From NCBI RefSeq assembly GCF_006547145.1, contig NZ_CP041244.1, positions 7,502,001-7,566,000 of the forward strand: a stretch of 64,000 bases of DNA, given 5' to 3'. The notes beneath the pieces are model-generated. The model was not told where the DNA came from, searched no databases, and saw nothing but the letters and a program-made list of their open reading frames with translations. Positions 16,375-24,021 of this stretch are shown here, piece after piece. Position 1 is the stretch's first letter. Each line of letters opens with the position of its first letter. This DNA is from Actinomadura sp. WMMA1423. Its GTDB lineage: Bacteria > Actinomycetota > Actinomycetes > Streptosporangiales > Streptosporangiaceae. Both the position numbers and the translations under genes were made by a program.

Positions 16375-17291
16375 ATCCGGCTCCATGCCGCCGGATCGTC
16401 CAGGTTCGCGGCGAGCTTGGTGAACGCTTCGACGGTGCCGTCATTGGCGATCTCGGCGTAGACGTCCTCGTCGGTGATGAGCTGCTCCCGCCACTGGAGC
16501 ACCGGGTCGACGGGCACCGTCGCGATGACGGAGGTACGGCCCAGCCCCGCGATGTTGGCCTGCTCGTTGAGGCCCTTGTCGACCTGGCGCAACCACGCCT
16601 CCTGCTCGGCGCGCAGCCCCAGCACGCCCTGGTCGCTCTTCGGGTCGATCACCGCCGTCCGCACGAAGCGGATGCGCCGCCGCAGCTCGTCGCGGTCGTG
16701 GCCGAACAGGTTGCCGAACTCCAGCAGCCCCCGGTCCTCGAAGACCAGGTCCGCCGCGGCCGAGATGTGCTGCCTGGTCCAGCGGTGGAAGACCAGCCAG
16801 CGGGTGTCGGAGATCCGCTCCTCCCGCGCGGTGACGGTGAGGATCATCTCCGCCGCGTGGGACCGCCCGGCGCTCAGGTCGATGAAGACCACCGAGAACT
16901 GGCTCTGCAACTGCAGCAGCAGGTCGGCGCAGCGCTCGATGACCTCGGGCTTGGCGGTGAACTCGCCGCCGCCGAGGTCACCGGGGTACAGGACGAGGTT
17001 CCCTGCACCCGTCGGCCGGGGACCGGTGCCCGGAGGCCGGCGGCTCTCCGACCAGATGTCGACATGGCTGGGCGTCACCGTCTTGCCCTGTAAATACCGG
17101 TGGAGCCCGTCCTCGCCCTTGGTCCCATGGGCCATCCGCTCGATGCCGAAGATCGCCCCCGCGGTCGGCGAGCCGAAGTCGAAGTCCAGGTAGCAGACGT
17201 CATCGCCCTGGACCGCGCGCCGGTAGGCGACGTTGCACGTGGTGACCGAGCGTCCGGTGCCGCCTTTGTCGGAGGTGGCGATGACGAGCAC
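16371..17291 (-). CDS. Variant P-loop protein, SCO2523 family (ParA/MinD-like)
   Basis: The 306-residue protein resembles ParA/MinD/CobQ-type ATPases. The N-terminus has a deviant Walker A, SDKGGTGRS (residues 7-15): the early signature lysine (K9) is kept, but the usual GK[ST] lysine is an arginine (R14). Further along are CYLDFDFGSPTAGAIFG (switch I-like Asp) and VVFIDLSAGRSHAAE (Walker B / switch II-like). Loss of the central lysine suggests altered nucleotide hydrolysis or binding only. The GTG start is 1 nt after the stop of the SCO2524-like gene, with AAGG upstream; longer starts have no site. It sits in the centre of the five-gene operon and may be its regulated switch. Confidence 0.8.
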   Translation of the reverse strand: MLVIATSDKGGTGRSVTTCNVAYRRAVQGDDVCYLDFDFGSPTAGAIFGIERMAHGTKGEDGLHRYLQGKTVTPSHVDIWSESRRPPGTGPRPTGAGNLVLYPGDLGGGEFTAKPEVIERCADLLLQLQSQFSVVFIDLSAGRSHAAEMILTVTAREERISDTRWLVFHRWTRQHISAAADLVFEDRGLLEFGNLFGHDRDELRRRIRFVRTAVIDPKSDQGVLGLRAEQEAWLRQVDKGLNEQANIAGLGRTSVIATVPVDPVLQWREQLITDEDVYAEIANDGTVEAFTKLAANLDDPAAWSRI

Positions 17292-17292
17292 G

Positions 17293-19140
17293 TCAACCGG
17301 TCCCTTCCGCGGCGTTCTGCCGGGCCACACCGACCTTCTCCAGCATGCGCAGGATCTCCATCGCGATCCCGACGGCGGTGGCCGGCCGCAGGGACGCGAT
17401 CTCGTGCGCGTGGTTGAGGTTGAGCCGGGCCTCCTCCAGCTGGGCGCGCAGCGCTCCCCGGTCGACCACGTTGGCCTCGAGTAGCTCCAGATCGAAGAGG
17501 TTGTCGGTCTCGCTGAGGATGCCGCGGGCGTAGGCGTGGATGCTGCTGCTGCGGGGGAGCGGATCCCGGATCAGGTTGATCGCCATGACGATGCACTCGA
17601 CTATCCGCTCGGTGTAGTACCAGGACGGGCGGTCGTTGTGCTTCTTGAGGGCCTCGAAGACGTTCGCCGCGTCGTCCCAGAGCCCCGCGTTGATCGAGTG
17701 CTGGATCCGGCGCCGGAAGATGTGGTCCCAGATCTCGTCCGCGGCCTGCACGAGGTCTTCCCGCAGATCGGCGTCCCTGGACAGCTTGGCCAGCCGTAGG
17801 ACGTCCTTCAGCAGCAGCGGGGAGAAGTCGTTGAGCCGCCAGATCAGGTCGGGCCCGTCGCCCCCGCTGCCGCCGAGCTGGATCTCCGTGCCCGGCGTGT
17901 GGTAGCGGACGGCGGCGTCGTCCCGGGTGGCCCGGCTGGTCACGCGGCCGCGCTCTCCCAGCTTCATGAGGATCTCCGCCAGCCGCGGGAGTTCCATGGT
18001 GCTCGTGCCGCGGACCTCCTGGTCCTGGAGGACGAGGGAGATGATCAGGAGGCTGAAGTGGTCGGACTCCCGGTCGTCGGTGGTGCGCCACGGCAGGTCC
18101 TCCAGCGGCCACCTGCGTGAGTCGCCGAAGGTCGCGATCGTGCCCCAGTACCGCTGGGTGAGTTCCCACCGCAGCTTGAGCGCGCCGGCGAGGCGTTGCT
18201 GCTCCTCGTTGAGGAGTCCGAGGACGGTCGTGCGCCCGGAGAACAGGTCGGCGATGCCGTCCAGGGCGTTCACCGTGAAGTACAGGAAGGGCGCGCTCTC
18301 CGCGACGCCGCTGCGCTGGTTCGTCACCGAGGGGGCGATCTCCACCTCCGGGGCGTCCTCGGCGATGCCCCAGGTCCAACCGATCTCGAACAGCCGGTTG
18401 CGGTTCTCGATCAGTTCGGTGGCCCGCTGCTGGCGGAAACCGAAGGTCACGTCCCCGAGGGAGGCGCGGATCTCCTGCAGCGACGAGCGCAGTTCCTCGG
18501 CGACCTGGCGGTTCGAGCGGTTGGTCCGGTTCACCGTGCCGAGCAGGGCCTGGCCCTCGTTGGAGTCAGGTGTGAAGACGTTGATGACGAAGCTGCGCAG
18601 CAGGCCCACCATCGCGGCGGTCAGCCGGACGTTCGCGATCCGCTCGAGGTGGCGCAGACGGCGTTCGACCTCGGGGTTCATGACCGTGTTGCCGACACCG
18701 CGGACGAGCGACAGCGTGCTCAGCATCAGCGAGACCGCCATCGAGAACGAGTCGACGACGTCGACCTGCATCTGCTCCGGGGTGGGGTCGGCGCCGTCCG
18801 TGGCGCCCTTGAAGTAGCTGCCTCCGGCGAAGGAGGGGCCGTCGCTGTCGGTGTAGTACTCGATGTGCTCGATGAGCAACTCGATCAGGCGCTGGGGGAT
18901 GTCCAGCTCGTCGCCGAGCGGCCGTAAGACCTCGAGGATGTCGTCGGCGGTCTCGTCGGGCTGGTCGAGGCGGAAGTACGGGAGGACCGTCGCCGGATAG
19001 ATGATGCACAGGAGCTGCTCGGCATCGCTGATCGAGTTGCGTTCGTACCGGCCGCCCCATTGCCACTTGTCTCCATCGAGCGAGACCTTCACGACGGAGC
19101 GCCAGAGGTTGAGGAGTTCTTCGCGTGGTTGAATCCTCAT
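17293..19140 (-). CDS. SCO2524-family protein
   Basis: A 615-residue helical protein. The start MRIQPREELLNLWRSVVKVS and the segment NSISDAEQLLCIIYPATVL agree with what I remember of the SCO2524 family. No enzyme motif, membrane helix or signal peptide is evident. The protein is rich in amphipathic helices, with a central QVAEELRSSLQEIRASLG that could form a coiled coil, so a scaffold or repeat-like solenoid is plausible. It follows the methyltransferase by 5 nt and abuts the P-loop gene (1 nt). It is the largest component of the operon and may be the platform for the others. Biological role unknown. Confidence 0.75.
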   Translation of the reverse strand: MRIQPREELLNLWRSVVKVSLDGDKWQWGGRYERNSISDAEQLLCIIYPATVLPYFRLDQPDETADDILEVLRPLGDELDIPQRLIELLIEHIEYYTDSDGPSFAGGSYFKGATDGADPTPEQMQVDVVDSFSMAVSLMLSTLSLVRGVGNTVMNPEVERRLRHLERIANVRLTAAMVGLLRSFVINVFTPDSNEGQALLGTVNRTNRSNRQVAEELRSSLQEIRASLGDVTFGFRQQRATELIENRNRLFEIGWTWGIAEDAPEVEIAPSVTNQRSGVAESAPFLYFTVNALDGIADLFSGRTTVLGLLNEEQQRLAGALKLRWELTQRYWGTIATFGDSRRWPLEDLPWRTTDDRESDHFSLLIISLVLQDQEVRGTSTMELPRLAEILMKLGERGRVTSRATRDDAAVRYHTPGTEIQLGGSGGDGPDLIWRLNDFSPLLLKDVLRLAKLSRDADLREDLVQAADEIWDHIFRRRIQHSINAGLWDDAANVFEALKKHNDRPSWYYTERIVECIVMAINLIRDPLPRSSSIHAYARGILSETDNLFDLELLEANVVDRGALRAQLEEARLNLNHAHEIASLRPATAVGIAMEILRMLEKVGVARQNAAEGTG

Positions 19141-19145
19141 CGTGC

Positions 19146-19940
19146 TCAGCTTTCAGTTGATCTTTTGATGCCGCATGCCAAGATCATCCCAGTATAACCC
19201 GGGCGGATCGGCTTTTCCTCCGCGCTCAGCCGCTTCACGTGGTGCAGTTGTGTGCAAAAAGGCATGGATGCCACGACATCCTCGATGGATATCGCCACGG
19301 CCGGAAAGTCCTGATCGCCGACCCGCCAGCCTTCGGAGTTCTCCATGAACGCGACGGCGAACGGGGCGCCCGGCCGGAGTGCCATGACGAACCGCGCGAG
19401 CGCCGCTTCGAACTCCTCCCTGTCCCCGGATATGGACTCGGCGACGAAGAACATCGTGCCGACGTCCCACTGCTCGCCGGGCAGGTCGAAGACCGACGCC
19501 TGCTTGATCTCGATCCGGGTGCGGGCCCTGATGGCCTCGTGCAACGGGCCGGCGGCCGCGTACGCGGGGATCTTGGCGAACTCGTCCCAGAAGGGGGTCC
19601 AGGCGGCCAGCGAACCGCCCAGCTCGCGCGTGAGCCAGTTGATGCTGGAGGGGGACATATCGATCAGCGTCAGCGCGGAGCAAAAGGGGAGCATGGAGAA
19701 GGCGGGATAGAGATTGGCTCCGGTGCCGACATCGACGCCTCGGAGGTCGGTTCTACCCTGAAGGTGGTCGACCATGAAGGAACCGACCATTGCGACGAAG
19801 CTCAGATCGTCTCCGTGCGGCTCCTGGTAGTTGGATCTCCAGTAGGCCGGCAAGTCCATCTGGTTCCACGAAACGTCACGGTTGAAACTTGAATTCGCTG
19901 ACCGTTCCTGGCCAAGATCAGTTTCGTGATGCCTGGGCAA
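19146..19940 (-). CDS. SCO2525-family SAM-dependent methyltransferase, first gene of the operon
   Basis: A class I methyltransferase of 264 residues. Motif I is GVDVGTGANLYPAFSML, followed by the acidic LTLIDMSPSSINWL (post-I Asp binding the ribose) and VGTMFFVAESISGDREEF as motif IV region. The ending HHVKRLSAEEKPIRPGYTG is like small-molecule methyltransferases. The N-terminal NRDVSWNQMDLPAYWRSNYQ fits the SCO2525 group, as I remember it. The TTG start is preceded by GGGAGGA; an upstream in-frame ATG at 19964 lies inside the operator palindrome and is less likely. The methyl acceptor is unknown. Confidence 0.8.
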   Translation of the reverse strand: MPRHHETDLGQERSANSSFNRDVSWNQMDLPAYWRSNYQEPHGDDLSFVAMVGSFMVDHLQGRTDLRGVDVGTGANLYPAFSMLPFCSALTLIDMSPSSINWLTRELGGSLAAWTPFWDEFAKIPAYAAAGPLHEAIRARTRIEIKQASVFDLPGEQWDVGTMFFVAESISGDREEFEAALARFVMALRPGAPFAVAFMENSEGWRVGDQDFPAVAISIEDVVASMPFCTQLHHVKRLSAEEKPIRPGYTGMILACGIKRSTES

Positions 19941-19962
19941 TAGTCCTCCCGAAACGCTTCGC

Positions 19963-19981
19963 ATACATTGTAGAAATGTAT
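19963..19981. promoter_or_regulatory. AT-rich dyad in the divergent promoter of the five-gene operon
   Basis: ATACATT-N5-AATGTAT is a perfect 7+7 inverted repeat in a 90-bp divergent gap between the methyltransferase and the GNAT gene. It stands out against the GC-rich background and lies where the operon promoter is expected. No regulator gene is adjacent, so the binding protein is unknown. Confidence 0.5.
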
Positions 19982-20030
19982 ACGTGATCGCGCATCTTGG
20001 ATCAAGAGCATCGACCCCAGGCAGGTGGGC

Positions 20031-20810
20031 ATGTCCGCTTTTGTAATCCGGGAACTGCGGGAGCTCGATGAGCTGGCCGCGGCCTGCGAGTTGTTCGACC
20101 GGATCTGGGGGTTCGAGGACGGCGCACTCTCGATCCTCCGGGAGATCATGCGCGGATACGCGTATGAGGGGAACTACGTCGCCGGAGCGTTCCTCGACGG
20201 CGCGCTGGTCGGGGCATCGGTCGGTCACTTCGGCCCACCGCACGGACGGGCGCTCCTGTCGTACGTGACCGGCGCGGTCAAGCCGCACGCCGGCCTGGAA
20301 CTCAAGCTGCACCAGCGCCGCTGGGCGATGGACCACGGCATCGAGCGGATCATCTGGACCTTCGATCCGCTGGTGCGCCGCAACGCGCACTTCAACCTCG
20401 CCAAACTCGGCGCGCGAGCCGAGGCCTACCTCGAGAACCACTACGGACAGATGCCCGACGCCATCAACGGGCATGACCAGTCCGACCGCATCAGGGTCGT
20501 CTGGCACATCACGGAGCCCGAGGTGAGAGGGGCGATCGACCGGGGCCGGCCGATGCCGATCAAGGTTCCGGCCGACGCGCAGCGGCTGCTCGTCGTCGGG
20601 CCGGACGGGGGACCGGAGGTCCGCGTGACGGATTCCGAGACGGTCCTGCTCGAGGTGCCCCCGGACATCGAGGGCATCCGCATGGCCGGCTCCGACCTGG
20701 CCGCCCGCTGGCGCAGAGCGGTGCGGGACACGCTGGGCCGGCTCGTCGCGGACGGCGGAACCGTCGTCGGATTCCATGACAAGGCCAGCTACGTGCTCCA
20801 GCAGAAGTGA
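20031..20810 (+). CDS. GNAT-family N-acetyltransferase
   Basis: A 259-residue GNAT protein. The N-terminus IRELRELDELAAACELFDRIWG is typical of the family; acceptor-site strands follow as AGAFLDGALVGASVGHF, and the acetyl-CoA region is VKPHAGLELKLHQRRWAMDHG, with HQRR replacing the common Q/RxxGxG/A loop. The helix IERIIWTFDPLVRRNAHFNLAKLG resembles the C-terminal part of GNATs that act on large or unusual substrates. A GTG 6 nt upstream is an alternative start. It diverges from the five-gene operon across the shared AT-rich dyad, so it may modify the same target. The substrate is unknown. Confidence 0.85.
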   Translation: MSAFVIRELRELDELAAACELFDRIWGFEDGALSILREIMRGYAYEGNYVAGAFLDGALVGASVGHFGPPHGRALLSYVTGAVKPHAGLELKLHQRRWAMDHGIERIIWTFDPLVRRNAHFNLAKLGARAEAYLENHYGQMPDAINGHDQSDRIRVVWHITEPEVRGAIDRGRPMPIKVPADAQRLLVVGPDGGPEVRVTDSETVLLEVPPDIEGIRMAGSDLAARWRRAVRDTLGRLVADGGTVVGFHDKASYVLQQK

Positions 20811-20849
20811 TCAGGCCGTGCGAAGCCTCAGGGCAGAAAGTGGTTGAGC

Positions 20850-21788
20850 GTGTCGAGAGAACCCTTACCGTCGATCAGCACCGGAGGCGTGATCAGAAGG
20901 GTCGCGGTCGCCACGGCCGCCGGGGCCTTCGCCTTCATCATCACGAACTTCGTCGCCGACCAGGACGTCGCCCAGTCGCTCACCCTGTCGGTCCTGATCG
21001 GCGGCGTGATCATGTTGGTGCAGCTGCTGATCGACTTCGACGGCCGGGTCGAGGGGATCGAACGGTGGATGCGCGCGACCGACCTGGCCATCGAGTCCGC
21101 CAAGTGGCAGCAGGCCCTGGGCGACTCGGCCCTGGACCGCGAGGCCTTCACCCGGTTCCGCGAGGCCGTGGTGAACTTCGGCCAGGACTGCCCGCCGCTG
21201 ATCAGGCGCTTCACCGAGATCCTGGTGAAGGGCGACACCGATCTGATCGACAGGCTCAGCCGCGGTGAGGGCGAGGTGACCTGCGACGGCGAGGACCACA
21301 ACTGGATCCTCCAGCTCACCACCGCCACCATGAAGACCCTCGACGCGACGAGCACCACCACGGTCGACGGCAGGGGGGACAACTTCAGCGGGGGCTTCTG
21401 GACCAGCGAGCACGGCCGGCGCTACCTCAAGGCCCAGGTCGAGGCGAAGAACCGGGGAGTGGTCATCCGCCGCCTGTTCATCATGGAGGGCGACCCCGAC
21501 TTCAACGACGAGGACTTCCGGTCGATCACCCAGGAGCAGCGCGGTGCCGGGATCGAGGTCAGGGCGCTTCGCTACAACCAGATTCCGGCCATCCTCGACA
21601 GTCCGACCGACTTCATCCTCTTCGACGAGGAGGTCGCGTACGAAGTCGTCCCGGCCTCCAACCGCCAGCTCGGCTTCTTCATGACCCGCCTCCGAACCCG
21701 CACCGACTACACCCGCGAGTGCAAGGAACGCTTCGAACTCCTCTGGCAACTGGCCGAGGAGAGCGCCCCAGGCCGCCCGGGCCCCTGA
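20850..21788 (+). CDS. Membrane protein with C-terminal PLD-like regulatory-type domain
   Basis: A protein of about 312 residues. Two hydrophobic helices lie near the N-terminus (VAVATAAGAFAFIITNF and LTLSVLIGGVIMLVQLLI), then a helical linker. The C-terminal half, FWTSEHGRRYLKAQVEAKNR then RRLFIMEG and ILFDEEVAYEV, resembles inactive phospholipase-D-like domains that appear in some regulators; no HKD catalytic motif is present. Start codons TTG (20844) and GTG (20850) are both possible. It is 39 nt after the GNAT gene, likely the same transcript. The domain assignment is inference from pattern, not a database match. Confidence 0.7.
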   Translation: MSREPLPSISTGGVIRRVAVATAAGAFAFIITNFVADQDVAQSLTLSVLIGGVIMLVQLLIDFDGRVEGIERWMRATDLAIESAKWQQALGDSALDREAFTRFREAVVNFGQDCPPLIRRFTEILVKGDTDLIDRLSRGEGEVTCDGEDHNWILQLTTATMKTLDATSTTTVDGRGDNFSGGFWTSEHGRRYLKAQVEAKNRGVVIRRLFIMEGDPDFNDEDFRSITQEQRGAGIEVRALRYNQIPAILDSPTDFILFDEEVAYEVVPASNRQLGFFMTRLRTRTDYTRECKERFELLWQLAEESAPGRPGP

Positions 21789-21884
21789 CACGCCCCGTCG
21801 CCCCGAGAGGCGGCTCGGCAGGCTGACCGGGGCGGTGAACGCGTCGGCAGGCAGACCGTGGACGAGCAGTGGCGGGTGCCGTGC

Positions 21885-21915
21885 TTGCGTTTGAGCGCGC
21901 TCGAACTCCTAGCGT
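21885..21915 (+). promoter_or_regulatory. MerR-type promoter of the SDR-merR operon
   Basis: TTGCGT (21885-21890) and TAGCGT (21910-21915) are separated by 19 bp, the spacing characteristic of promoters activated by MerR proteins through DNA twisting. The spacer contains the near-perfect dyad GTTTGAGCGCGCTCGAAC (21889-21906; one mismatch). The start codon lies 7 nt after the -10. The downstream MerR gene is the obvious regulator. Confidence 0.65.
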
Positions 21916-21922
21916 CGCCGGC

Positions 21923-22798
21923 ATGACATCTCAACCAGACATTCAGCGGACATGGATCATCACTGGCGCGTCGGCGGGCTTTGGCCGTGCCATCGCCGAG
22001 TGCGCGGTCGGGCGGGGCGACAACGTGGTGCTGGCCGTGCGGCGGCCCCGGTCGGTGGCCGACCTCGCGGACGCCCACCGCGACCAGGTGCTGGTCGCCG
22101 AGCTGGACGTGCGTGACACCGGACGCGCCGGGGACGTCGTACGGGCGGCGCTCGATCGGTTCGGTCGGGTGGACGTGCTGGTGAACAACGCCGGCCGCGG
22201 GGTCGTCGGCGCGGCGGAGGAGGTCGGCGAGGAGGAGCTTCGTGCGTCTTTGGAACTGCACGTGCTGGGTCCGGCGGCGCTCGTGCGGGCCGTCCTGCCG
22301 TACTTTCGCGAGCAGGGGTCGGGCACGATCGTGCAGATGAGCAGCCAGGGCGGGCGGATCTCCTTCCCCGGTGTGGGCGCGTACTCGGCCGGCAAGTTCG
22401 CGCTCGAAGGCTGGTCAGAGGCGCTGGCCGGGGAGGTCGCGCCGTTCGGGGTCCGGGTGATGATCGTCGAGCCGAGCCGGTTCCGGACCTCGTTCAACGC
22501 GCCCGACGTGCTCGGGGTCGCAGACGCCAGCGCCGCGTACACCGGGTTGCTGGGGGCGGTCCGCAACGACATGGCGAGCGCCGACGGGGTTCAGGAGGGC
22601 GATCCAGCACGGGCCGCGGAGATAATCGCGGACTTGGTCGCCGGTGACGAGCTGCCGCTGCGCCTTCCGCTCGGGCGTGAGGCGGTCGAGCGCATCGGAA
22701 GGTCCTACCGGCACAACCTGGAGGAGCTCGAACGCTGGGCCCCGACCGCGCGTTCCGCCGACTTCCCCGGCGCCCCCGCATCCGCCCGGCCGATCTAG
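21923..22798 (+). CDS. SDR-family oxidoreductase
   Basis: A 291-residue classical SDR. Motifs are TGASAGFGRAIAE (NADP-type glycine motif, with Arg in AVRRPRS favouring NADPH), NNAGRG, catalytic Ser in MSSQGG, and YSAGK. The C-terminal extension (REAVERIGRSYRHNLEELERWA) is like oxidoreductases paired with MerR regulators. A longer frame from GTG 21869 covers the promoter, so the ATG after the -10 is preferred and the transcript is nearly leaderless. It forms a two-gene unit with the MerR regulator 9 nt downstream. Substrate unknown; such pairs often respond to electrophiles. Confidence 0.9.
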   Translation: MTSQPDIQRTWIITGASAGFGRAIAECAVGRGDNVVLAVRRPRSVADLADAHRDQVLVAELDVRDTGRAGDVVRAALDRFGRVDVLVNNAGRGVVGAAEEVGEEELRASLELHVLGPAALVRAVLPYFREQGSGTIVQMSSQGGRISFPGVGAYSAGKFALEGWSEALAGEVAPFGVRVMIVEPSRFRTSFNAPDVLGVADASAAYTGLLGAVRNDMASADGVQEGDPARAAEIIADLVAGDELPLRLPLGREAVERIGRSYRHNLEELERWAPTARSADFPGAPASARPI

Positions 22799-22807
22799 AG
22801 TGACGTC

Positions 22808-23293
22808 ATGGCCACCGACGATCTGATGTCGAGGGCGCTCGTCGCCCTCGACGAGGTCGACGGCCCGATGTCGGTCGAGGTGATTCACCGCCTCGTCGAC
22901 GTCAGCGCCGCCACCAACCCCATGACCATCACCGAAGTCGCCGACCTGCTCGACATGTCGCCGCACACGCTGCGCTACTACGAGCGGATCGGCCTGGTCG
23001 AGGTGGCCCGCGACGCCAGCGGCCACCGCAGCTACGACGCGGCGGCGGTACGGCGACTGGTGTTCCTGACCCGCATGCGCCTGTCCGGGATGGCCATGCG
23101 CGACCTTCAGCACTACATGCGGCTGGCCGACGAGGGCGAGGCCACCGTCCCCGAGCGCCTTGACCTGCTGCTCGAACACCGCGACACGATCCGCCGGCAG
23201 CTCAAGGAACTGACCCTGTCCCTGGCGGCGACTGAATACAAGATCGCCACCTACGGCGGCCACACCGGACCGTCATCAGCGGAGAACGCCTGA
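22808..23293 (+). CDS. MerR-family transcriptional regulator
   Basis: A 161-residue regulator. The winged helix-turn-helix is TITEVADLLDMSPHTLRYYERIGLVE near residue 40, preceded by an unusual N-terminal extension of about 35 residues. The dimerisation helix is LLEHRDTIRRQLKELTLSLAATEYKIATY. No metal-binding cysteines are present, so it belongs with the organic-ligand or redox-insensitive group. It probably controls the promoter at 21885-21915 and hence its own operon. Confidence 0.95.
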   Translation: MATDDLMSRALVALDEVDGPMSVEVIHRLVDVSAATNPMTITEVADLLDMSPHTLRYYERIGLVEVARDASGHRSYDAAAVRRLVFLTRMRLSGMAMRDLQHYMRLADEGEATVPERLDLLLEHRDTIRRQLKELTLSLAATEYKIATYGGHTGPSSAENA

Positions 23294-23359
23294 CCCGTCG
23301 GCACCGAACCGCGCTGAACAGGTCCACCGCGCCCAGTCGGCACGGTCCCCCTCGCCCGG

Positions 23360-23485
23360 GCGAAGACAACGGCTCGACGCGGACGTCACGATCGGCGCCG
23401 ACGGCATCCACTCGCGGACCCGGCAGATCATCGATCCGGACGTACCGAGGGTTCAGCTATCAGGCGGCTGGGCGCACGTCCGGGA
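23360..23485 (+). pseudogene. Fragment of a FAD-dependent aromatic monooxygenase
   Basis: In one frame the gap between merR and the tRNA genes reads LDADVTIGADGIHSRTRQII, the DG motif shared by UbiH/PHBH-type flavin monooxygenases. No start and no rest of the protein is present. The remaining sequence up to the tRNA (23486-23686) shows nothing I can support. It is a relic of a lost gene. Confidence 0.55.
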
Positions 23486-23686
23486 ACGGAGGGGCCGCCT
23501 TGAGGACGCGAGATCAGCCGCCGTGCTGATCTCCGCCAGGGACGGCCAGACCATGATCACGAACGCCCACAGTTGAACCAGGATGCCGCTCAGACGTGCC
23601 AGATCCCAGTGACAAATGGGTGACAAATGATCTTCAGAAGGGCGGCCAAGATCGCCCCATAGGGCTCTGACCTGGGGAAATATGAG

Positions 23687-23757
23687 AGCGGGCGACGGGA
23701 ATCGAACCCGCGTAGCCAGTTTGGAAGACTGGGGCTCTACCATTGAGCTACGCCCGC
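23687..23757 (-). tRNA. tRNA-Gly (TCC)
   Basis: A complete cloverleaf is readable: acceptor GCGGGCG / CGCCCGC, D-arm GCTC...GAGC, anticodon arm CCAGT-CTTCCAA-ACTGG with anticodon TCC, and T-loop TTCGATT. The length is 71 nt without CCA. The CCA is not encoded. It lies opposite to, and 134 nt from, tRNA-Pro. Confidence 0.97.
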
Positions 23758-23891
23758 GAGTGCTTGGGGCCGGGTGGGGCCCTTCGCCAACCCGTAGCGT
23801 ACAGGGTTCTCGGGGCGGGTGTGCCGGGGCGGAGCGGGCGAGGGGCGATCGGGACTACACTTCTCGCGTCATCGCGTTCCGCGGTGGTGTG

Positions 23892-23965
23892 CGGGCTGTA
23901 GCGCAGTTTGGTAGCGCACTGGCTTTGGGTGCCAGGGGTCGTGGGTTCAAATCCCGCCAGCCCGA
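23892..23965 (+). tRNA. tRNA-Pro (TGG)
   Basis: The acceptor stem CGGGCTG / CAGCCCG, anticodon loop CTTTGGGT with anticodon TGG, and T-loop TTCAAAT are all present. The CCA end is encoded (23966-23968). The 3' end is duplicated at 25270-25287 on the other side of an IS481-type element, but this copy of the tRNA is intact. Confidence 0.97.
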
Positions 23966-23971
23966 CCAATG
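23954..23971. repeat. Left 18-bp direct repeat (tRNA-Pro 3' end)
   Basis: CCGCCAGCCCGACCAATG covers the end of the T-arm, the acceptor strand and CCA of tRNA-Pro plus 3 nt. An identical copy flanks the right side of the inserted element. Confidence 0.85.
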
Positions 23972-23990
23972 TGATGTCTCAGGACATCGG

Positions 23991-24021
23991 AAACCCTCCG
24001 AACCTATGGTTCGGAGGGTTT
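23991..24021. terminator. Bidirectional terminator hairpin
   Basis: A perfect 14-bp stem (AAACCCTCCGAACC / GGTTCGGAGGGTTT) with a TAT loop contains the transposase stop codon and ends with TTTCTT on the plus strand. It can stop both transposase transcripts and read-through from tRNA-Pro. Confidence 0.75.

Noticed and set aside
14469..21788. Lanthipeptide or other RiPP biosynthesis cluster
   Set aside because: A methyltransferase and a GNAT are present, but no precursor peptide, cyclase, dehydratase or exporter was found in or around the operon.
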